A stretch of DNA of 64,000 nt from Clostridia bacterium (GCA_017474045.1 JAFUHX010000088.1:30489-94488); one strand, 5' to 3'; shown: positions 42,655 to 57,558, counted from the stretch's first letter. A program made the numbers and translations. Notes: a model not told the origin generated them from the letters alone.

Positions 42655-43436
42655 TTTCTCATCATTTCCCACATAGTAATTGCCGCAGCCATTGCAGCAT
42701 TAAGAGATTCAGCTCTTCCTTCCATAGGAATAGTTATTTTTTGGCAAACAGCGAAAACCTCTTCGCTTACACCATTAGCTTCGTTACCAATTACTGCAAC
42801 AACTCCGCCGCTGAAATCAGCTTCAACCACTGATTTACTGTTGCTATCAGGCGTTGTTGAATATATTTTCATTCCTCTGCTTCCAAGACTCATAAGCAAA
42901 GAAGGAAGCTTTTCAGTTTTAATTACCGGAAGGCGAAAAAGTGAACCCATTGAGGCTCTTTGAGCTTTAGGATTATAAATATCACAACCACCGCTTATAA
43001 TAAGACCGTTTATACCCAAAGCCTCAGCAGTTCTGCTGATTGCGCCAAGATTATCTGGGTTCTGAACATTATCAAGGGCAACATATTTTAATTTTGAATC
43101 AATATCATTTTCATCTTTCTCGCAAAGCATTTTGCAAACGCAAAAAACGCCCTGAGAGTTTTTGGTTTCTGAAATTTTTTCGCATACACCGTCTGAAATT
43201 AAATATGCCGCTTCAGAAACGAACACTAATTCATTAATATTTTCGCTGTTTTTTTCAAACGCTTTTTTTGTGAAATAAACAGCGGAAATTTTCATTTTAC
43301 TTTTTGCTGCATCAAAACAAAGTCTCAACCCTTCAAGAAAAAACTCTCTGTTTTCTTTTCTGTAGGAAGAGGACGAAGCAAGCTTAATTATATGCTTGAC
43401 TTTTGGATTGTTTGCGCTGTTAATTTCAGAAATCAT
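42651..43436 (-). CDS. SpoU/TrmH family RNA 2'-O-methyltransferase
   Basis: This knotted-fold methyltransferase has an N-terminal substrate-binding domain (from SANNPKVKHIIKLASS) and the SpoU domain with VALDNVQNPDNLGAISRTA (motif 1), VAVIGNEANGVS (motif 2) and IPMEGRAESLNAAMAAAI (motif 3). It resembles TrmH/RlmB-type enzymes near ribosomal protein genes, often annotated YsgA. The target nucleotide is unknown. The frame opens at TTG 43451; I place the start at ATG 43436 (261 residues) by homology, with no strong ribosome site. It lies between rplT and dprA. Confidence 0.9.
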   Translation of the reverse strand: MISEINSANNPKVKHIIKLASSSSYRKENREFFLEGLRLCFDAAKSKMKISAVYFTKKAFEKNSENINELVFVSEAAYLISDGVCEKISETKNSQGVFCVCKMLCEKDENDIDSKLKYVALDNVQNPDNLGAISRTAEALGINGLIISGGCDIYNPKAQRASMGSLFRLPVIKTEKLPSLLMSLGSRGMKIYSTTPDSNSKSVVEADFSGGVVAVIGNEANGVSEEVFAVCQKITIPMEGRAESLNAAMAAAITMWEMMRK

Positions 43437-43535
43437 TTTCAAATTCTGCAATACCGGTTAAAAAAGGGTATTTTCCTTTCATGATGTTTTGACACAAAAT
43501 TGCAATAAAATTATTATCAATAAAAAATGACAAAT

Positions 43536-43559
43536 ACGCCCGAGAAAATTCCCGGACGT
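43536..43559 (-). terminator. Hairpin after rplT
   Basis: Imperfect arms ACGTCCGGGA and TTCTCGGGCGT lie just downstream of the rplT stop. The minus-strand sequence that follows (ATTTGTCATTTTTT) holds a delayed T run. It probably ends the infC-rpmI-rplT unit, perhaps with some readthrough. Confidence 0.65.
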
Positions 43560-43569
43560 AAAAATCAGA

Positions 43570-43923
43570 TTAAAGAGCAGCTTTTGCCTGTTCAACAAGT
43601 GCTGTGAAAGCAGCGGGGTCAGCAATAGCAATTTCTGAAAGCATCTTTCTGTTAAGAGTGATTCCAGCCTTCTTAAGACCGTTCATAAATGTTGAATAGT
43701 TTGTTCCGTTTGCCTTGCAAGCAGCAGAAATTCTTGTGATCCAAAGTCTTCTGAAATCACGTTTTTTCTGTTTTCTGCCGATATAAGCATAGTTGCCTGA
43801 TTTCATAACAGCCTGTTTTGCTGTTTTGAAGAGGCTGTGTTTTGAACCATAATAGCCCTTAGCGAGCTTTAAAACTTTATTTCTTCTCTTACGAGTCATC
43901 ATTGCGCCTTTAATACGAGCCAT
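43570..43923 (-). CDS. rplT: 50S ribosomal protein L20
   Basis: This 117-residue basic protein has the typical start [25 protein letters not shown] and the C-terminal rRNA-binding fold. L20 is an early assembly protein and, in Firmicutes, the feedback regulator of its own operon through the leader before infC. An AGGTA-type ribosome site precedes the ATG. It is the last gene of infC-rpmI-rplT. Confidence 0.98.
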   Translation of the reverse strand: MARIKGAMMTRKRRNKVLKLAKGYYGSKHSLFKTAKQAVMKSGNYAYIGRKQKKRDFRRLWITRISAACKANGTNYSTFMNGLKKAGITLNRKMLSEIAIADPAAFTALVEQAKAAL

Positions 43924-43977
43924 GATTAAGTACCTCCGTTGTTATTTTAAATTTAAGTTGCTGTTTTCAAGATTATC

Positions 43978-44175
43978 TTATTTATAAGGAACAAGACGCT
44001 TGATCTGCTTGCAGTTTGTTTTGTCAGCAACCTCTACCTTGCGAAGATTTCTCTTGCGCTTTGTGTTTTTCTTTGTGAGAATGTGTGACTTATTTGCATG
44101 GCCACGCATCGGTTTACCGTTCTTTGAAAGCTTAAAACGCTTTTTTGCACCGCTGTGAGTTTTAATTTTAGGCAT
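43978..44175 (-). CDS. rpmI: 50S ribosomal protein L35
   Basis: This 65-residue, Lys/Arg-rich protein ([21 protein letters not shown], split signature of L35) lies between infC and rplT, the universal order. A GGAGG site precedes the ATG. Confidence 0.97.
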   Translation of the reverse strand: MPKIKTHSGAKKRFKLSKNGKPMRGHANKSHILTKKNTKRKRNLRKVEVADKTNCKQIKRLVPYK

Positions 44176-44194
44176 AGTGTTTTCCTCCTGCTTA

Positions 44195-44719
44195 TTACTT
44201 TTTGGCTTTGGGAGCCAAGAACATCATCATTGATCTGCCTTCAAGCTTGGCCGGTTTTTCAACAGAGCTGAAATCCTGACAGGCCTCTGAGAACTTGCTC
44301 ATTGTTACAAGACCATTTTCAGGGTGAGCCATTTCACGACCTCTGAAACGAATTGAAACCTTGACTTTGTTGCCGCTTTCAAGAAATTTCTTTGCATGAT
44401 TAACCTTTGTTTCAAAATCGTGAGTATCGATATTAAGAGAAAGTCGAATTTCTTTAATTTCAATAACGCGCTGATTTTTCTTTGCTTCTTTTTCGCGCTT
44501 TGTCATTTCAAAACGGTATTTTCCGTAGTCCATGATTTTGCACACCGGCGGTTTAGCCTGAGGAGCAATTTTAACAAGGTCAAGATTTCTTTCTTCAGCA
44601 ATTTTCAAAGCTTCTTCAGCCGACATTAGACCAAGAACCTCACCGTCACCGGTAACAACTCTTATCTCGCTGTCGCGAATTTCTTCGTTGATTTGCATTT
44701 CTTTGATAGCGATGTTCAT
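44195..44719 (-). CDS. infC: Translation initiation factor IF-3
   Basis: IF-3 binds the 30S subunit, prevents subunit joining and checks the start codon. Core landmarks are [13 protein letters not shown], the [17 protein letters not shown] strand, the [14 protein letters not shown] linker and the C-terminal [17 protein letters not shown] domain. The ATG at 44719 lies only 3 nt from GGAGG, too close for efficient use. The ATC at 44713 has the ideal spacing, and rare start codons are a known means of IF-3 autoregulation. I keep the ATG coordinate but consider the ATC plausible. Confidence 0.95.
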   Translation of the reverse strand: MNIAIKEMQINEEIRDSEIRVVTGDGEVLGLMSAEEALKIAEERNLDLVKIAPQAKPPVCKIMDYGKYRFEMTKREKEAKKNQRVIEIKEIRLSLNIDTHDFETKVNHAKKFLESGNKVKVSIRFRGREMAHPENGLVTMSKFSEACQDFSSVEKPAKLEGRSMMMFLAPKAKK

Positions 44720-44722
44720 ACA

Positions 44723-44882
44723 CCTCCGCAAAAATATTGAACGACTGTTCAGTGTGAATTCTCACACAAAAATCAAAGCGTGAATGCAGTAACACATTCA
44801 CGCAATAACACCAATAAAAAAGGTTATTGACCGAGGGAAACGGAATTCCCGGGGTGAGAGCGAACTGCTTCTGCTTTGTTGT
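44723..44882 (-). promoter_or_regulatory. L20-type leader with transcription attenuator before infC
   Basis: The transcript from 44882 contains the stretch GCAGTTCGCTCTCACCCC (about 44853-44870), then an attenuator hairpin GCGTGAATG/CATTCACGC (44778-44803) followed by TTTGATTTTTG. Two more short hairpins, GTGTGA/TCACAC and TGAAC/GTTCA, follow before the ribosome site. Layout and position match the L20 leader family, in which L20 binding promotes premature termination. Confidence 0.75.
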
Positions 44883-44888
44883 GGAGAT

Positions 44889-44917
44889 ATATTACCACAT
44901 CAAAAATACATTGTCAA
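44889..44917 (-). promoter_or_regulatory. Sigma-A promoter of infC-rpmI-rplT
   Basis: TTGACA (44912-44917) and TAATAT (44889-44894) are 17 nt apart on the minus strand. The leader to infC is about 165 nt. Confidence 0.85.
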
Positions 44918-44987
44918 GTCTTTTCAGCAAAAAAATTTTACTCTTTTCAGGTCAATGTTATCAAAGAGAATTACCTTTTAAATTGCT

Positions 44988-45015
44988 AAAAAAAGCTCTC
45001 CCTTTCGGAAGAGCT
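44988..45015 (-). terminator. Terminator of tuf
   Basis: Arms AGCTCT and AGAGCT (44994-44999 and 45010-45015), extended by A-T pairs, are followed on the minus strand by seven T. It lies 22 nt after the tuf stop. Confidence 0.85.
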
Positions 45016-45037
45016 TTAATTAGTTTGTTTTCAGGAA

Positions 45038-46240
45038 TTATTCGTTGATAGCTGTAACAACGCCTGAACCAACTGTACGACCACCTTCACGGATAGCGAA
45101 ACGAAGACCTTCTTCGATAGCGATTTCTGTGATAAGTTCAACGTCCATTTCAATGTTATCACCAGGCATGCACATTTCGGTGCCTGCGGGAAGAGAGATA
45201 ACGCCTGTTACGTCAGTTGTTCTGAAATAGAACTGGGGTCTGTAGTTGTTGAAGAAAGGTGTGTGACGGCCGCCTTCATCCTTGGTAAGAACGTAAACCT
45301 GGCCACGGAATTTTGTGTGAGGCTGAATTGAACCGGGTTTTGCAAGAACCTGACCTCTTTCGATCTCTGTTCTCTGAACACCACGAAGAAGAGCGCCGAT
45401 GTTGTCGCCGGCTTCAGCATAGTCGAGGATCTTTCTGAACATTTCGATACCGGTAACAACTACCTTTCTCTTTTCGTCTGTAAGACCAACGATTTCAACT
45501 TCTTCACCAGTCTTGAGCTGACCTCTTTCAACTCTACCTGTTGCAACAGTACCACGACCTGTGATGGTGAATACGTCTTCAACGGGCATGATGAAGGGAA
45601 GGTCTGCCTTACGGTCAGGAGTGGGGATGTAGCTGTCAACAGCTTCCATGAGTTCCCAGATGGGAGCAAGTTCGGGAGCTGAAATATCGCTGCCTGAATA
45701 TTCAAGAGCTTTAAGAGCTGAACCCTTGATGATGGGAGTATCATCGCCGGGGAATTCATACTCTGAAAGAGTTTCACGGATTTCCATTTCAACGAGTTCA
45801 AGAAGTTCTTCGTCGTCAACCTGGTCAACTTTGTTCATGAATACGATGATGTAGGGAACGCCAACCTGACGAGCAAGAAGAAGGTGTTCTTTTGTCTGAG
45901 CCATGGGGCCGTCTGTTGATGCGATAACAAGGATAGCACCGTCCATCTGAGCAGCACCGGTAATCATGTTTTTGATGTAGTCGGCGTGGCCCGGGCAGTC
46001 AACGTGAGCATAGTGACGGTTGTCAGTTTCATACTCAACGTGAGCTGTGTTGATTGTGATACCACGTTCTCTTTCTTCGGGAGCCTTGTCGATCATGTCG
46101 TATGCTTCGAACTTAGCGTAACCCTTCATAGCAAGAGTCTTTGTGATAGCAGCTGTGAGAGTGGTCTTACCGTGGTCAACGTGGCCGATTGTACCAATGT
46201 TAACGTGCGGTTTATTACGTTCAAATTTTTCCTTTGCCAT
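45038..46240 (-). CDS. tuf: Translation elongation factor Tu
   Basis: EF-Tu delivers aminoacyl-tRNA to the ribosome. The 400-residue protein has [10 protein letters not shown] (G1), DCPGHADY (G3) and NKVDQ (G4), and domains 2 and 3 of normal length. It follows fusA and has its own promoter (46299-46327) in the 104-nt gap, so it can be made in excess of EF-G. A GGAGG site precedes the ATG. Confidence 0.99.
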   Translation of the reverse strand: MAKEKFERNKPHVNIGTIGHVDHGKTTLTAAITKTLAMKGYAKFEAYDMIDKAPEERERGITINTAHVEYETDNRHYAHVDCPGHADYIKNMITGAAQMDGAILVIASTDGPMAQTKEHLLLARQVGVPYIIVFMNKVDQVDDEELLELVEMEIRETLSEYEFPGDDTPIIKGSALKALEYSGSDISAPELAPIWELMEAVDSYIPTPDRKADLPFIMPVEDVFTITGRGTVATGRVERGQLKTGEEVEIVGLTDEKRKVVVTGIEMFRKILDYAEAGDNIGALLRGVQRTEIERGQVLAKPGSIQPHTKFRGQVYVLTKDEGGRHTPFFNNYRPQFYFRTTDVTGVISLPAGTEMCMPGDNIEMDVELITEIAIEEGLRFAIREGGRTVGSGVVTAINE

Positions 46241-46298
46241 TGGGATTTCCTCCTAAGACTTTTAATTTTTGTTTGATAGAGTTTATCATATCTGTTTC

Positions 46299-46327
46299 AT
46301 TGTAGCAAAAAACAGATTAAATTGCAA
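46299..46327 (-). promoter_or_regulatory. Sigma-A promoter of tuf
   Basis: TTGCAA (46322-46327) and TACAAT (46299-46304) are 17 nt apart on the minus strand, in the fusA-tuf gap. The spacer and -10 can also form a CTGTTT/AAACAG hairpin. Confidence 0.7.
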
Positions 46328-46344
46328 TAGTTTTCCAAGAAAAA

Positions 46345-48423
46345 TTAGTCTTTCTTGTTTCTTTCGGTAACAATTCCTTCTGCAATTGACTTGGGAACTT
46401 CTTTATAGCCGTCAGGTTCCATAACATACTGACCGCGGCCCTGAGTCTTTGAACGAAGGTCTGTTGCATAACCAAACATTTCTGCAAGAGGAACTCTTGC
46501 GTTGATCTGCTTAACGCCTGATCTGTCTTCAAAGCCCTGAATTTCGCCACGGCGAGAGTTAAGGTCGCCGATAACGTCGCCCATATAATCTTCGGGAGTT
46601 ATAACAACAACCTTCATGATGGGCTCGAGAAGAACGGGGCTAGCTTTTCTTGCAGCTTCTTTGAATGCCATTGAACCTGCAATCTTGAAGGCCATTTCTG
46701 AAGAGTCAACTTCATGATATGAACCATCATAAAGAGTAACCTTAACGTCAACTACGCTGTAGCCTGCAATAACACCTGACTGCATTGCACCCTGAATACC
46801 CTGATCGATGGGACCGATGTATTCCTTGGGAATTGCGCCGCCGACGATGTTGTTAACAAACTCGTAGCCTTTGTCGGGATTGGGCTCGATTCTGATTTTA
46901 CAGTGACCGTATTGACCCTTACCACCTGACTGACGGGCATATTTGGTGTCTGCAGCAGATTCCATACGGATTGTTTCTCTGTATGCAACCTGGGGCTTAC
47001 CAACATTAGCTTCAACCTTGAATTCACGAAGAAGTCTGTCAACGATAATTTCAAGGTGGAGCTCACCCATACCGGCGATAATTGTCTGACCGGTTTCTTC
47101 ATCTGTATAGCAACGGAAGGTGGGGTCTTCTTCTGCAAGCTTTGCAAGAGCAATACCCATCTTTTCCTGACCTGCTTTTGTTTTGGGCTCAATTGCAACA
47201 CGGATAACAGGTTCGGGGAAGTTCATTGATTCAAGCACTACGGGGTGCTTTTCGTCGCAGAGTGTGTCACCTGTTGTTGTGTTCTTAAGACCAACAGCAG
47301 CAGCAATATCACCGGCATAAACAGTATCAATGTCTTCACGGTGGTTTGCGTGCATCTGAAGAATACGACCGAGTCTTTCTCTGTTATCTTTAACAGAGTT
47401 ATAAACGGTTGTTCCGGCGTTAACTGTTCCTGAATAAACGCGGAAGAAGCAGAGTTTTCCAACGAAGGGGTCTGTTGCAATCTTGAAAGCAAGAGCTGCA
47501 AAGGGCTCTTCGTCTGATGAATGTCTGTTTTCTTCTTCGTCTGTGTCGGGGTTAACACCCTTGATAGCTTCAATGTCTGTGGGAGCAGGCATGAAGTCAA
47601 CAATAGCATCGAGAAGGGGCTGAACGCCCTTGTTACGATATGCTGTTCCGCAGCAAACAGGAACGATTGCGTTTTCGATTGTTGCCTTGCGGATTACTTT
47701 TTTGAGTTCCTCAACGGTGGGTTCTTCACCTTCAAGGTATTTTTCCATGAGGTCTTCGTCTTGTTCAACGATTGACTCAATCATAGACATACGATATTCT
47801 TCAGCCTTTTCAACCATATCTTCGGGAATGGCTTCATGGCGAACATCAAGACCCTTATCGTCATAATAAACGATTGCATCGTTATTGACGAGGTCAATGA
47901 TGCCTTTGAAATCGCTTTCAACACCGATGGGGAGCTGAATGGGAACTGCTGTGCAGTTAAAACGTTCTTTTACCATGTCAAGAACACGGTAGAAGTTAGC
48001 ACCTGTGATATCCATTTTGTTAACGAATATCATTCTGGGTACTTTATACTCGTCAGCCTGACGCCAAACTGTTTCAGACTGAGGTTCAACACCACCCTTT
48101 GCGCAAAGAACGGTTACAGAACCGTCAAGAACGCGGAGTGAACGCTGAACTTCAACTGTAAAGTCAACGTGGCCCGGAGTGTCGATAATATTGATACGAT
48201 GGTCTTTCCAGAAGCAAGTTGTTGCAGCGGAGGTTATAGTAATACCTCTCTCCTGTTCCTGAGCCATCCAGTCCATTGTTGCAGAACCGTCATGGGTTTC
48301 ACCGAGCTTATGGTTAACACCTGTGTAATAGAGAATTCTTTCACTGGTGGTTGTTTTACCGGCGTCGATGTGAGCCATAATACCAATATTTCTTGTTTTT
48401 TCAAGAGATACCTTTCTTGGCAT
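46345..48423 (-). CDS. fusA: Translation elongation factor G
   Basis: EF-G drives translocation and ribosome recycling. The 692-residue protein has [17 protein letters not shown] (G1), DTPGHVDF (G3), NKMDITG (G4), and all five domains, with the C-terminal [12 protein letters not shown]. It follows rpsG by 27 nt in the str operon order rpsL-rpsG-fusA-tuf. Confidence 0.99.
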   Translation of the reverse strand: MPRKVSLEKTRNIGIMAHIDAGKTTTSERILYYTGVNHKLGETHDGSATMDWMAQEQERGITITSAATTCFWKDHRINIIDTPGHVDFTVEVQRSLRVLDGSVTVLCAKGGVEPQSETVWRQADEYKVPRMIFVNKMDITGANFYRVLDMVKERFNCTAVPIQLPIGVESDFKGIIDLVNNDAIVYYDDKGLDVRHEAIPEDMVEKAEEYRMSMIESIVEQDEDLMEKYLEGEEPTVEELKKVIRKATIENAIVPVCCGTAYRNKGVQPLLDAIVDFMPAPTDIEAIKGVNPDTDEEENRHSSDEEPFAALAFKIATDPFVGKLCFFRVYSGTVNAGTTVYNSVKDNRERLGRILQMHANHREDIDTVYAGDIAAAVGLKNTTTGDTLCDEKHPVVLESMNFPEPVIRVAIEPKTKAGQEKMGIALAKLAEEDPTFRCYTDEETGQTIIAGMGELHLEIIVDRLLREFKVEANVGKPQVAYRETIRMESAADTKYARQSGGKGQYGHCKIRIEPNPDKGYEFVNNIVGGAIPKEYIGPIDQGIQGAMQSGVIAGYSVVDVKVTLYDGSYHEVDSSEMAFKIAGSMAFKEAARKASPVLLEPIMKVVVITPEDYMGDVIGDLNSRRGEIQGFEDRSGVKQINARVPLAEMFGYATDLRSKTQGRGQYVMEPDGYKEVPKSIAEGIVTERNKKD

Positions 48424-48450
48424 AATATCCTCCAGTTAACTTCTGTTAAA

Positions 48451-48921
48451 TTACCATCTGAAATGAGCGAAAGCCTTGTTGGCTTCTGCCATCTTGTGTG
48501 TGTCTTCACGCTTCTTGAATGATGAACCGGTTTCGTTGGTTGCATCAATGATTTCGTTGGCAAGTCTTTCCTTCATTGTTCTTTCTGAACGCTGACGGCT
48601 GTAGAGTGTGATCCAACGGAGACCGAGAGTCTGTCTTCTTTCGGGACGAACCTCGATGGGTACCTGGTAAGTTGAGCCACCTACACGGCGAGCCTTAACT
48701 TCCAGAACAGGCATAACGTTTTCCATTGCAGCTTCAAAAACTTCAAGGGGTTCCTTACCTGTTTTTTCTTTGATGATTTCGAAAGCATCGTAAACGATTT
48801 TCTGAGCGACACCTTTCTTGCCATCATACATAACACTGTTGATAAGACGTGTTACAAGCTTTGAATTGTAAAGCGGATCGGGCAAAACATCACGTTTTGC
48901 TATCTGGCCTCTTCTTGGCAC
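48451..48921 (-). CDS. rpsG: 30S ribosomal protein S7
   Basis: S7 nucleates the head of the 30S subunit. The 156-residue protein starts [20 protein letters not shown]. The open frame is six codons longer, but AAGGAGG is spaced 8 nt from the GTG at 48921, which also matches the family start. It lies 198 nt after rpsL, an unusually long gap for the str operon, and fusA follows closely. Confidence 0.98.
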   Translation of the reverse strand: MPRRGQIAKRDVLPDPLYNSKLVTRLINSVMYDGKKGVAQKIVYDAFEIIKEKTGKEPLEVFEAAMENVMPVLEVKARRVGGSTYQVPIEVRPERRQTLGLRWITLYSRQRSERTMKERLANEIIDATNETGSSFKKREDTHKMAEANKAFAHFRW

Positions 48922-49119
48922 TGCGCTTCCCTCCTTCATAATAATGATATCATAGGTACTCGAGTGACAAATTCCCGTGGCACCAATGGAGGCGTATAAT
49001 ATATATACACTCTCACATCGTTGATAAAACCTGTTTATCAGCCTGCAAGAAGATTTGTCAATTCATAGTTTTTTCCATTTTGACCGATGGAAATTAGTTT
49101 TTTCTGCGTTAAGTGCAGA
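48922..49119 (-). other. rpsL-rpsG spacer with hairpins and a possible promoter
   Basis: This 198-nt spacer holds TTGACA (49056-49061) and, at 17-18 nt, ATAAAC/TAAACA (49032-49038) on the minus strand, so a secondary promoter for rpsG-fusA is possible. TTTCCAT/ATGGAAA and TGATAAA/TTTATCA hairpins are also present. The second coincides with the -10 region. In other bacteria S7 represses at this junction; no clear S7 site is recognised here. Confidence 0.45.
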
Positions 49120-49542
49120 TTACTTTTTGGCTGCCTTAGGACGCTTTGCGCCGTATTTTGAGCGAGACTGCATTCTTCCGTTAACACCCTGAGTATCAAG
49201 TGTTCCACGAACGATGTGGTAACGCACACCGGGAAGGTCCTTAACACGACCGCCACGAATAAGAACAACGCTGTGTTCCTGAAGGTTATGTCCAACGCCG
49301 GGGATATAAGCTGAAACTTCAATTCCGTTGGTAAGACGTACTCTGGCGATCTTACGAAGAGCTGAGTTCGGCTTTTTCGGTGTTGCTGTTTTAACTGCTG
49401 TGCAAACGCCACGCTTCTGAGGAGAGTTATGATCTGTCATAACATTCTTCTTAGAGTTGAGACCTTTGAGAAGAGCAGGAGCCTTCGGCTTTTTAACAAG
49501 CGTTTCTCTACCGTTACGAACTAACTGGTTAAAGGTAGGCAA
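49120..49542 (-). CDS. rpsL: 30S ribosomal protein S12
   Basis: S12 sits in the decoding centre. The start is a TTG at 49542: [15 protein letters not shown] matches the family, and GGAG is 9 nt away, whereas the ATG three codons upstream lies almost on top of the ribosome site. [11 protein letters not shown] carries the streptomycin-sensitive Lys, and the loop [10 protein letters not shown] carries the conserved Asp that is methylthiolated in many bacteria. The protein is 140 residues. It heads the str operon with a promoter at 49624-49652. Confidence 0.98.
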   Translation of the reverse strand: MPTFNQLVRNGRETLVKKPKAPALLKGLNSKKNVMTDHNSPQKRGVCTAVKTATPKKPNSALRKIARVRLTNGIEVSAYIPGVGHNLQEHSVVLIRGGRVKDLPGVRYHIVRGTLDTQGVNGRMQSRSKYGAKRPKAAKK

Positions 49543-49623
49543 ATTTAGCATCTCCTTTCTTAGAATATTCCTGTTTTTCTTAAACAGGGCATAGTTATAC
49601 CCTTCAGGGCCATAACCTTGACA

Positions 49624-49652
49624 ATTTTACAACATTTATTAAATTTTGTCAA
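49624..49652 (-). promoter_or_regulatory. Sigma-A promoter of the rpsL (str) operon
   Basis: TTGACA (49647-49652) and TAAAAT (49624-49629) are 17 nt apart on the minus strand. The leader of about 75 nt has small GGCCCT- and CCCTG-containing hairpins. Confidence 0.85.
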
Positions 49653-49765
49653 CAAATATTTTTTCTTTTGCCAAAAACTTTGAAAGTTTGTTATTTTTTG
49701 CTTGATTTGCCATTTTTTATTGATTAGTTTCTGTTATTTTTGACTATAAATAAGACTTTTATTCC

Positions 49766-49798
49766 AAAAAAATCACCGCAAATTTCTCTGCGGTGATT
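49766..49798 (-). terminator. Terminator of rpoBC
   Basis: Arms AATCACCGC and GCGGTGATT (49771-49798 region) are followed on the minus strand by a T run. It lies just after rpoC, so rpsL starts a new unit. Confidence 0.88.
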
Positions 49799-49810
49799 TT
49801 AAAGGTTTAA

Positions 49811-53503
<3,693 letters not shown>

Positions 53504-53560
53504 GTTTAAGTCAGCCCTTTCCTTGATTTCTTTTGGTTTGGATGCGTTTTAAGATGTTGC

Positions 53561-56500
53561 TTATTCCTCTGAGCCGCCTTCTTCATCGGGAACGAAGGAG
53601 CCTGCAAAAACGCTTTCATCTGTAAGACGCTTGCTTTCCTCATAGAAAATGTCAAAAGCATTTTCATCAAGGATGGATTCGCCTTCATCGTCGTCATCAG
53701 CTTCATTCATGTCAACATCCTCAATTACCGGATCATCCATATCTTCCGGATTTTCCGGGATATAAGGATCAGGAGAAGCTGAGCCTGTAATTTTTCTTGC
53801 TTCATCGTTAACATTGAGCTTAAGGTCAATCTCGTTATCTTCGGCATCAAGAACCTTGATGTCAAGACCAAGGGACTGAAGTTCTTTAACAAGAACCTTG
53901 AAGGATTCGGGAACGCCTGCCTGAGGAACGTTTTCACCCTTAAGAATTGCTTCATAGGTTTTTTCACGGCCGTTAACATCGTCTGACTTAACGGTGAGAA
54001 TTTCCTGAAGGGTATAGGCAGCACCATAAGCTTCAAGAGCCCAAACTTCCATTTCACCGAAACGCTGACCACCGAACTGAGCTTTACCGCCCAAGGGCTG
54101 CTGAGTAACAAGTGAATAAGGTCCGATTGAACGGGCGTGCATCTTATCATCAACAAGATGATGCAGTTTCAGATAATACATTACACCAACGGTTACTTCT
54201 TCATCAAACTTTTCGCCGGTTCTTCCGTCTGTAAGTCTTGATTTACCGTTAACCTGAAGTCCTGCAAGCTCAAGAGCTTCACGAATGTCTTCTTCGTGAG
54301 CACCGTCAAAAACAGGAGTTGTTATATGCCAGCCAAGTTCACGGCAAGCAAAGCCGAGGTGAACCTCAAGAACCTGACCGATATTCATACGTGAGGGAAC
54401 GCCGAGGGGGTTGAGAACGATATCAAGAGGAGTACCGTCTTCAAGGAAAGGCATATCTTCAGGAGGAAGAACTCTTGAAACAACACCTTTGTTTCCGTGA
54501 CGGCCGGCCATCTTGTCACCAACCTGAATCTTACGTTTCTGAGCAATATAGCAGCGAACAACCTTGTTAACTCCGGGTGAAAGCTCATCGCTGTTTTCAC
54601 GGGTGAATTCTTCAACCTTAACAACGATTCCGTATTCGCCGTGGGGAACACGAAGAGATGTGTCTCTGACCTCTCTTGCCTTCTCGCCGAAAATTGCACG
54701 AAGAAGCCTTTCTTCGGGAGTCATTTCGGTTTCACCCTTGGGTGTTACCTTACCGACAAGGATATCGCCTGATTTAACTTCGGCACCGATTCTGATAATT
54801 CCTCTTTCGTCAAGGTCTTTTCTTGCATCGTCGCCAACGTTGGGAATTTCGTTTGTAATCTCTTCAGGTCCGAGCTTTGTGTCTCTTGCCTCAAGATCAT
54901 ATCTTTCAATGTGAATTGATGTGTAAACATCATCACGGACAAGCTTTTCATTAATAAGAACAGCGTCTTCGTAGTTATAGCCTTCCCATGTCATAAAGCC
55001 GATAAGAGCATTTTTACCAAGAGCAAGCTCACCGCCTTCTGTTGCAGCGCCGTCAGCAATTACCTGATTTTTTTCAACTCTTTCGCCAACAGCAACAATG
55101 GGCTTCTGATTAATGCAGGTTCCCTGGTTTGAACGCATGAACTTAATGAAGTTATAGGTTTCAATATTGTTGTCGTCTTCAAGAATTTCAACCTTGTCTG
55201 CGCTGACATAAGTAACAGTACCGGCATTTTTAGCAAGAATACAAACACCTGAGTCGGTTGCTGCTTTATATTCCATACCGGTTCCGACATAAGGAGCTGA
55301 ACAAGTGAGAAGAGGAACAGCCTGCTTCTGCATGTTTGAACCCATGAGCGCACGGTTTGCGTCGTCGTTTTCAAGGAACGGAATAAGTGCGGTTGCAACT
55401 GAAACAACCATTTTAGGTGAAACGTCCATATAGTCTGCCTTTGCAGGATCAATTTCAAGGAATTCATCACGATAACGGGCATTAACCTTTGTTCTGACAA
55501 ATTTTCCTTCTTCGTCCAGCATTTCGTTGGCCTGAACAACAGTGTATTCATCTTCAACGTCGGCTGTCATATATTCATAAGAATTAAGAACAACACCGGT
55601 TTCTTTGTCGATAGGACGGAAGGGCGCTTCAATAAAGCCATATTCATTAATTCTTGCAAAGGTTGCAAGATATGAAATAAGACCGATGTTGGGACCTTCA
55701 GGAGTTTCAATGGGACACATACGTCCATAGTGTGAATAGTGAACATCTCGAACGTCGAAACCTGCACGGTCTCTTGAAAGACCGCCGGGACCGAGAGCTG
55801 AAAGACGTCTCTTGTGGGTAAGTTCAGAAAGGGGGTTATTCTGATCCATGAACTGAGAGAGAGGAGATGAACCGAAGAATTCACGAACAGCTGCAATAAC
55901 AGGTCTTGTGTTAATGAGAGCCTGAGGTGTGATTTTTTCGGGTTCCTGAGCCTGAAGACCCATTCTTTCTCTGACAACTCTTTCCATTCTTGCAAAACCA
56001 ACTCTGAACTGATTCTGAAGAAGCTCACCAACAGAGCGAATACGTCTGTTGCCAAGGTGGTCGATATCGTCTGTGTTACCTACGCCGCAGGCAAGACAGT
56101 TGAGATAGTTGATTGTTGCGAGAATATCGTCAATGGTAATGTGTTTGGGAATAAGGTTCTCTGCGTTTTCGGCAAGAAGAGCAAGAGCATCCTCTTTGTC
56201 AAGCTCGCAAAGCTTATCATAAATTTTGAAAAGCTCGGGATATGAAACATATTCGTTAATTCCGATTTCATTAAGCTCTTCTTTAGTGAGTGAAGGAACA
56301 AAATTAAGAATATCAACCATCTGGTTTGAGATGATTTTTACGGGTTTGTCGAGACCTTCAACCAAAACATAGGCAATCTTTGCGCCGGCCTGCTCAATTT
56401 CGTATGCTCTTTCTTTAGTAACGATTTCGCCGGCTTCAGCAATAATTTCGCCTGTGTATTCGTTAATAATATCTGCAGCAAGCTCAAAACCGCGAAGTCT

Positions 56501-57400
56501 GTCGGCAATGCTGAGTTTTTTGTTATATTTATAGCGACCAACTCTTGAAATGTCATATCTGTGGTCATCAAAGAAAAGATTCTGAAGATGAGTCACAGCA
56601 CTTGCACGTGTCGGGGGCTCACCGGGACGAAGCTTTTTATAAACCTCGATTATTGCTTCAGTGCTGTCTTTAGTGTTGTCTTTTTCAAGAGTAGCCTGAA
56701 TTCTTTCGTCATAATCGAAATATTCAAGAATTTCGCTGTCGCTTGAAAGACGAAGAGATGAGTCAAAAGCCGAGCTTGAGCTGTCTTCAAGAAAAACACT
56801 CAATGCGCGGATAAAGGTTGTGATGGGGATTTTTCTGTTTTTGTCAATTCTGACATAGAATATATCGTTCTGGTCGGTTTCATATTCAAGCCATGCACCT
56901 CTGTTAGGAATAACAGTTGTTGTGAAAAGCTTTTTACCAAACTGGTTATGAGACATTCCATAGTAAACACCGGGAGAACGAACGAGCTGAGAAACAATAA
57001 CACGCTCTGCACCGTTGATGATGAATGTTCCGCTGTCTGTCATAAGCGGAAAATCACCCATATAAACTTCGTTTTCTTTAACTTCACCGGTTTCTTTGTT
57101 GAGAAGTCTTGCAGTAACACGCATAGCTGCGGCATAAGTTGTTTGTCTCTCTTTACATTCCTTTACAGTATATTTAGACTTGTCTGCCATACTGTAATCA
57201 ACAAAAGAAAGAACAAGATTTCCGGAATAGTCAGTTATGTCTTCCAGATCTCTGAGGACTTCCTTAAGGCCGGATTTGAGGAACCAGCGATATGAATCCT
57301 TCTGAACCTGGATAAGATTGGGCATTTCCATGACTTCCTGAATCTTACCAAAGCTCTTTCGTGTGTTTTTACCTTGTTTAACTTCGGTAACGTTAACCAT
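53561..57400 (-). CDS. rpoB: RNA polymerase beta subunit
   Basis: This 1279-residue subunit forms half of the polymerase cleft. The rifampicin region, with [20 protein letters not shown] and then [14 protein letters not shown], has the residues of a sensitive wild type. The C-terminal end carries an acidic tail ([20 protein letters not shown]). The frame opens at GTG 57412, which overlaps the GGAG site; the ATG at 57400 ([14 protein letters not shown]) is the likelier start. It has its own promoter at 57559-57587 and is not joined to rplJL. Confidence 0.99.
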   Translation of the reverse strand: MVNVTEVKQGKNTRKSFGKIQEVMEMPNLIQVQKDSYRWFLKSGLKEVLRDLEDITDYSGNLVLSFVDYSMADKSKYTVKECKERQTTYAAAMRVTARLLNKETGEVKENEVYMGDFPLMTDSGTFIINGAERVIVSQLVRSPGVYYGMSHNQFGKKLFTTTVIPNRGAWLEYETDQNDIFYVRIDKNRKIPITTFIRALSVFLEDSSSSAFDSSLRLSSDSEILEYFDYDERIQATLEKDNTKDSTEAIIEVYKKLRPGEPPTRASAVTHLQNLFFDDHRYDISRVGRYKYNKKLSIADRLRGFELAADIINEYTGEIIAEAGEIVTKERAYEIEQAGAKIAYVLVEGLDKPVKIISNQMVDILNFVPSLTKEELNEIGINEYVSYPELFKIYDKLCELDKEDALALLAENAENLIPKHITIDDILATINYLNCLACGVGNTDDIDHLGNRRIRSVGELLQNQFRVGFARMERVVRERMGLQAQEPEKITPQALINTRPVIAAVREFFGSSPLSQFMDQNNPLSELTHKRRLSALGPGGLSRDRAGFDVRDVHYSHYGRMCPIETPEGPNIGLISYLATFARINEYGFIEAPFRPIDKETGVVLNSYEYMTADVEDEYTVVQANEMLDEEGKFVRTKVNARYRDEFLEIDPAKADYMDVSPKMVVSVATALIPFLENDDANRALMGSNMQKQAVPLLTCSAPYVGTGMEYKAATDSGVCILAKNAGTVTYVSADKVEILEDDNNIETYNFIKFMRSNQGTCINQKPIVAVGERVEKNQVIADGAATEGGELALGKNALIGFMTWEGYNYEDAVLINEKLVRDDVYTSIHIERYDLEARDTKLGPEEITNEIPNVGDDARKDLDERGIIRIGAEVKSGDILVGKVTPKGETEMTPEERLLRAIFGEKAREVRDTSLRVPHGEYGIVVKVEEFTRENSDELSPGVNKVVRCYIAQKRKIQVGDKMAGRHGNKGVVSRVLPPEDMPFLEDGTPLDIVLNPLGVPSRMNIGQVLEVHLGFACRELGWHITTPVFDGAHEEDIREALELAGLQVNGKSRLTDGRTGEKFDEEVTVGVMYYLKLHHLVDDKMHARSIGPYSLVTQQPLGGKAQFGGQRFGEMEVWALEAYGAAYTLQEILTVKSDDVNGREKTYEAILKGENVPQAGVPESFKVLVKELQSLGLDIKVLDAEDNEIDLKLNVNDEARKITGSASPDPYIPENPEDMDDPVIEDVDMNEADDDDEGESILDENAFDIFYEESKRLTDESVFAGSFVPDEEGGSEE

Positions 57401-57477
57401 TGGCTTATTCACTCCGTTTTCATTTATTTACCTTCGCGGCATACGCTGCGCTCGCGCACAGAATTTTAAAAAAAGTA

Positions 57478-57506
57478 TTGACATTTACTTATATTAATGA
57501 TAAGAT
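57478..57506 (+). promoter_or_regulatory. Plus-strand sigma-A promoter divergent to rpoB
   Basis: TTGACA (57478-57483) and TAAGAT (57501-57506) are 17 nt apart, and the -10 is preceded by TGA (extended -10). Transcripts would start near 57513 and run away from rpoB, with no protein gene downstream but a terminator-like hairpin at 57705-57748. Confidence 0.6.
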
Positions 57507-57558
57507 GCAATTGTATCAAAGGGCAAAAAGGCATATTACCCATAATATAAGTTGTAAC

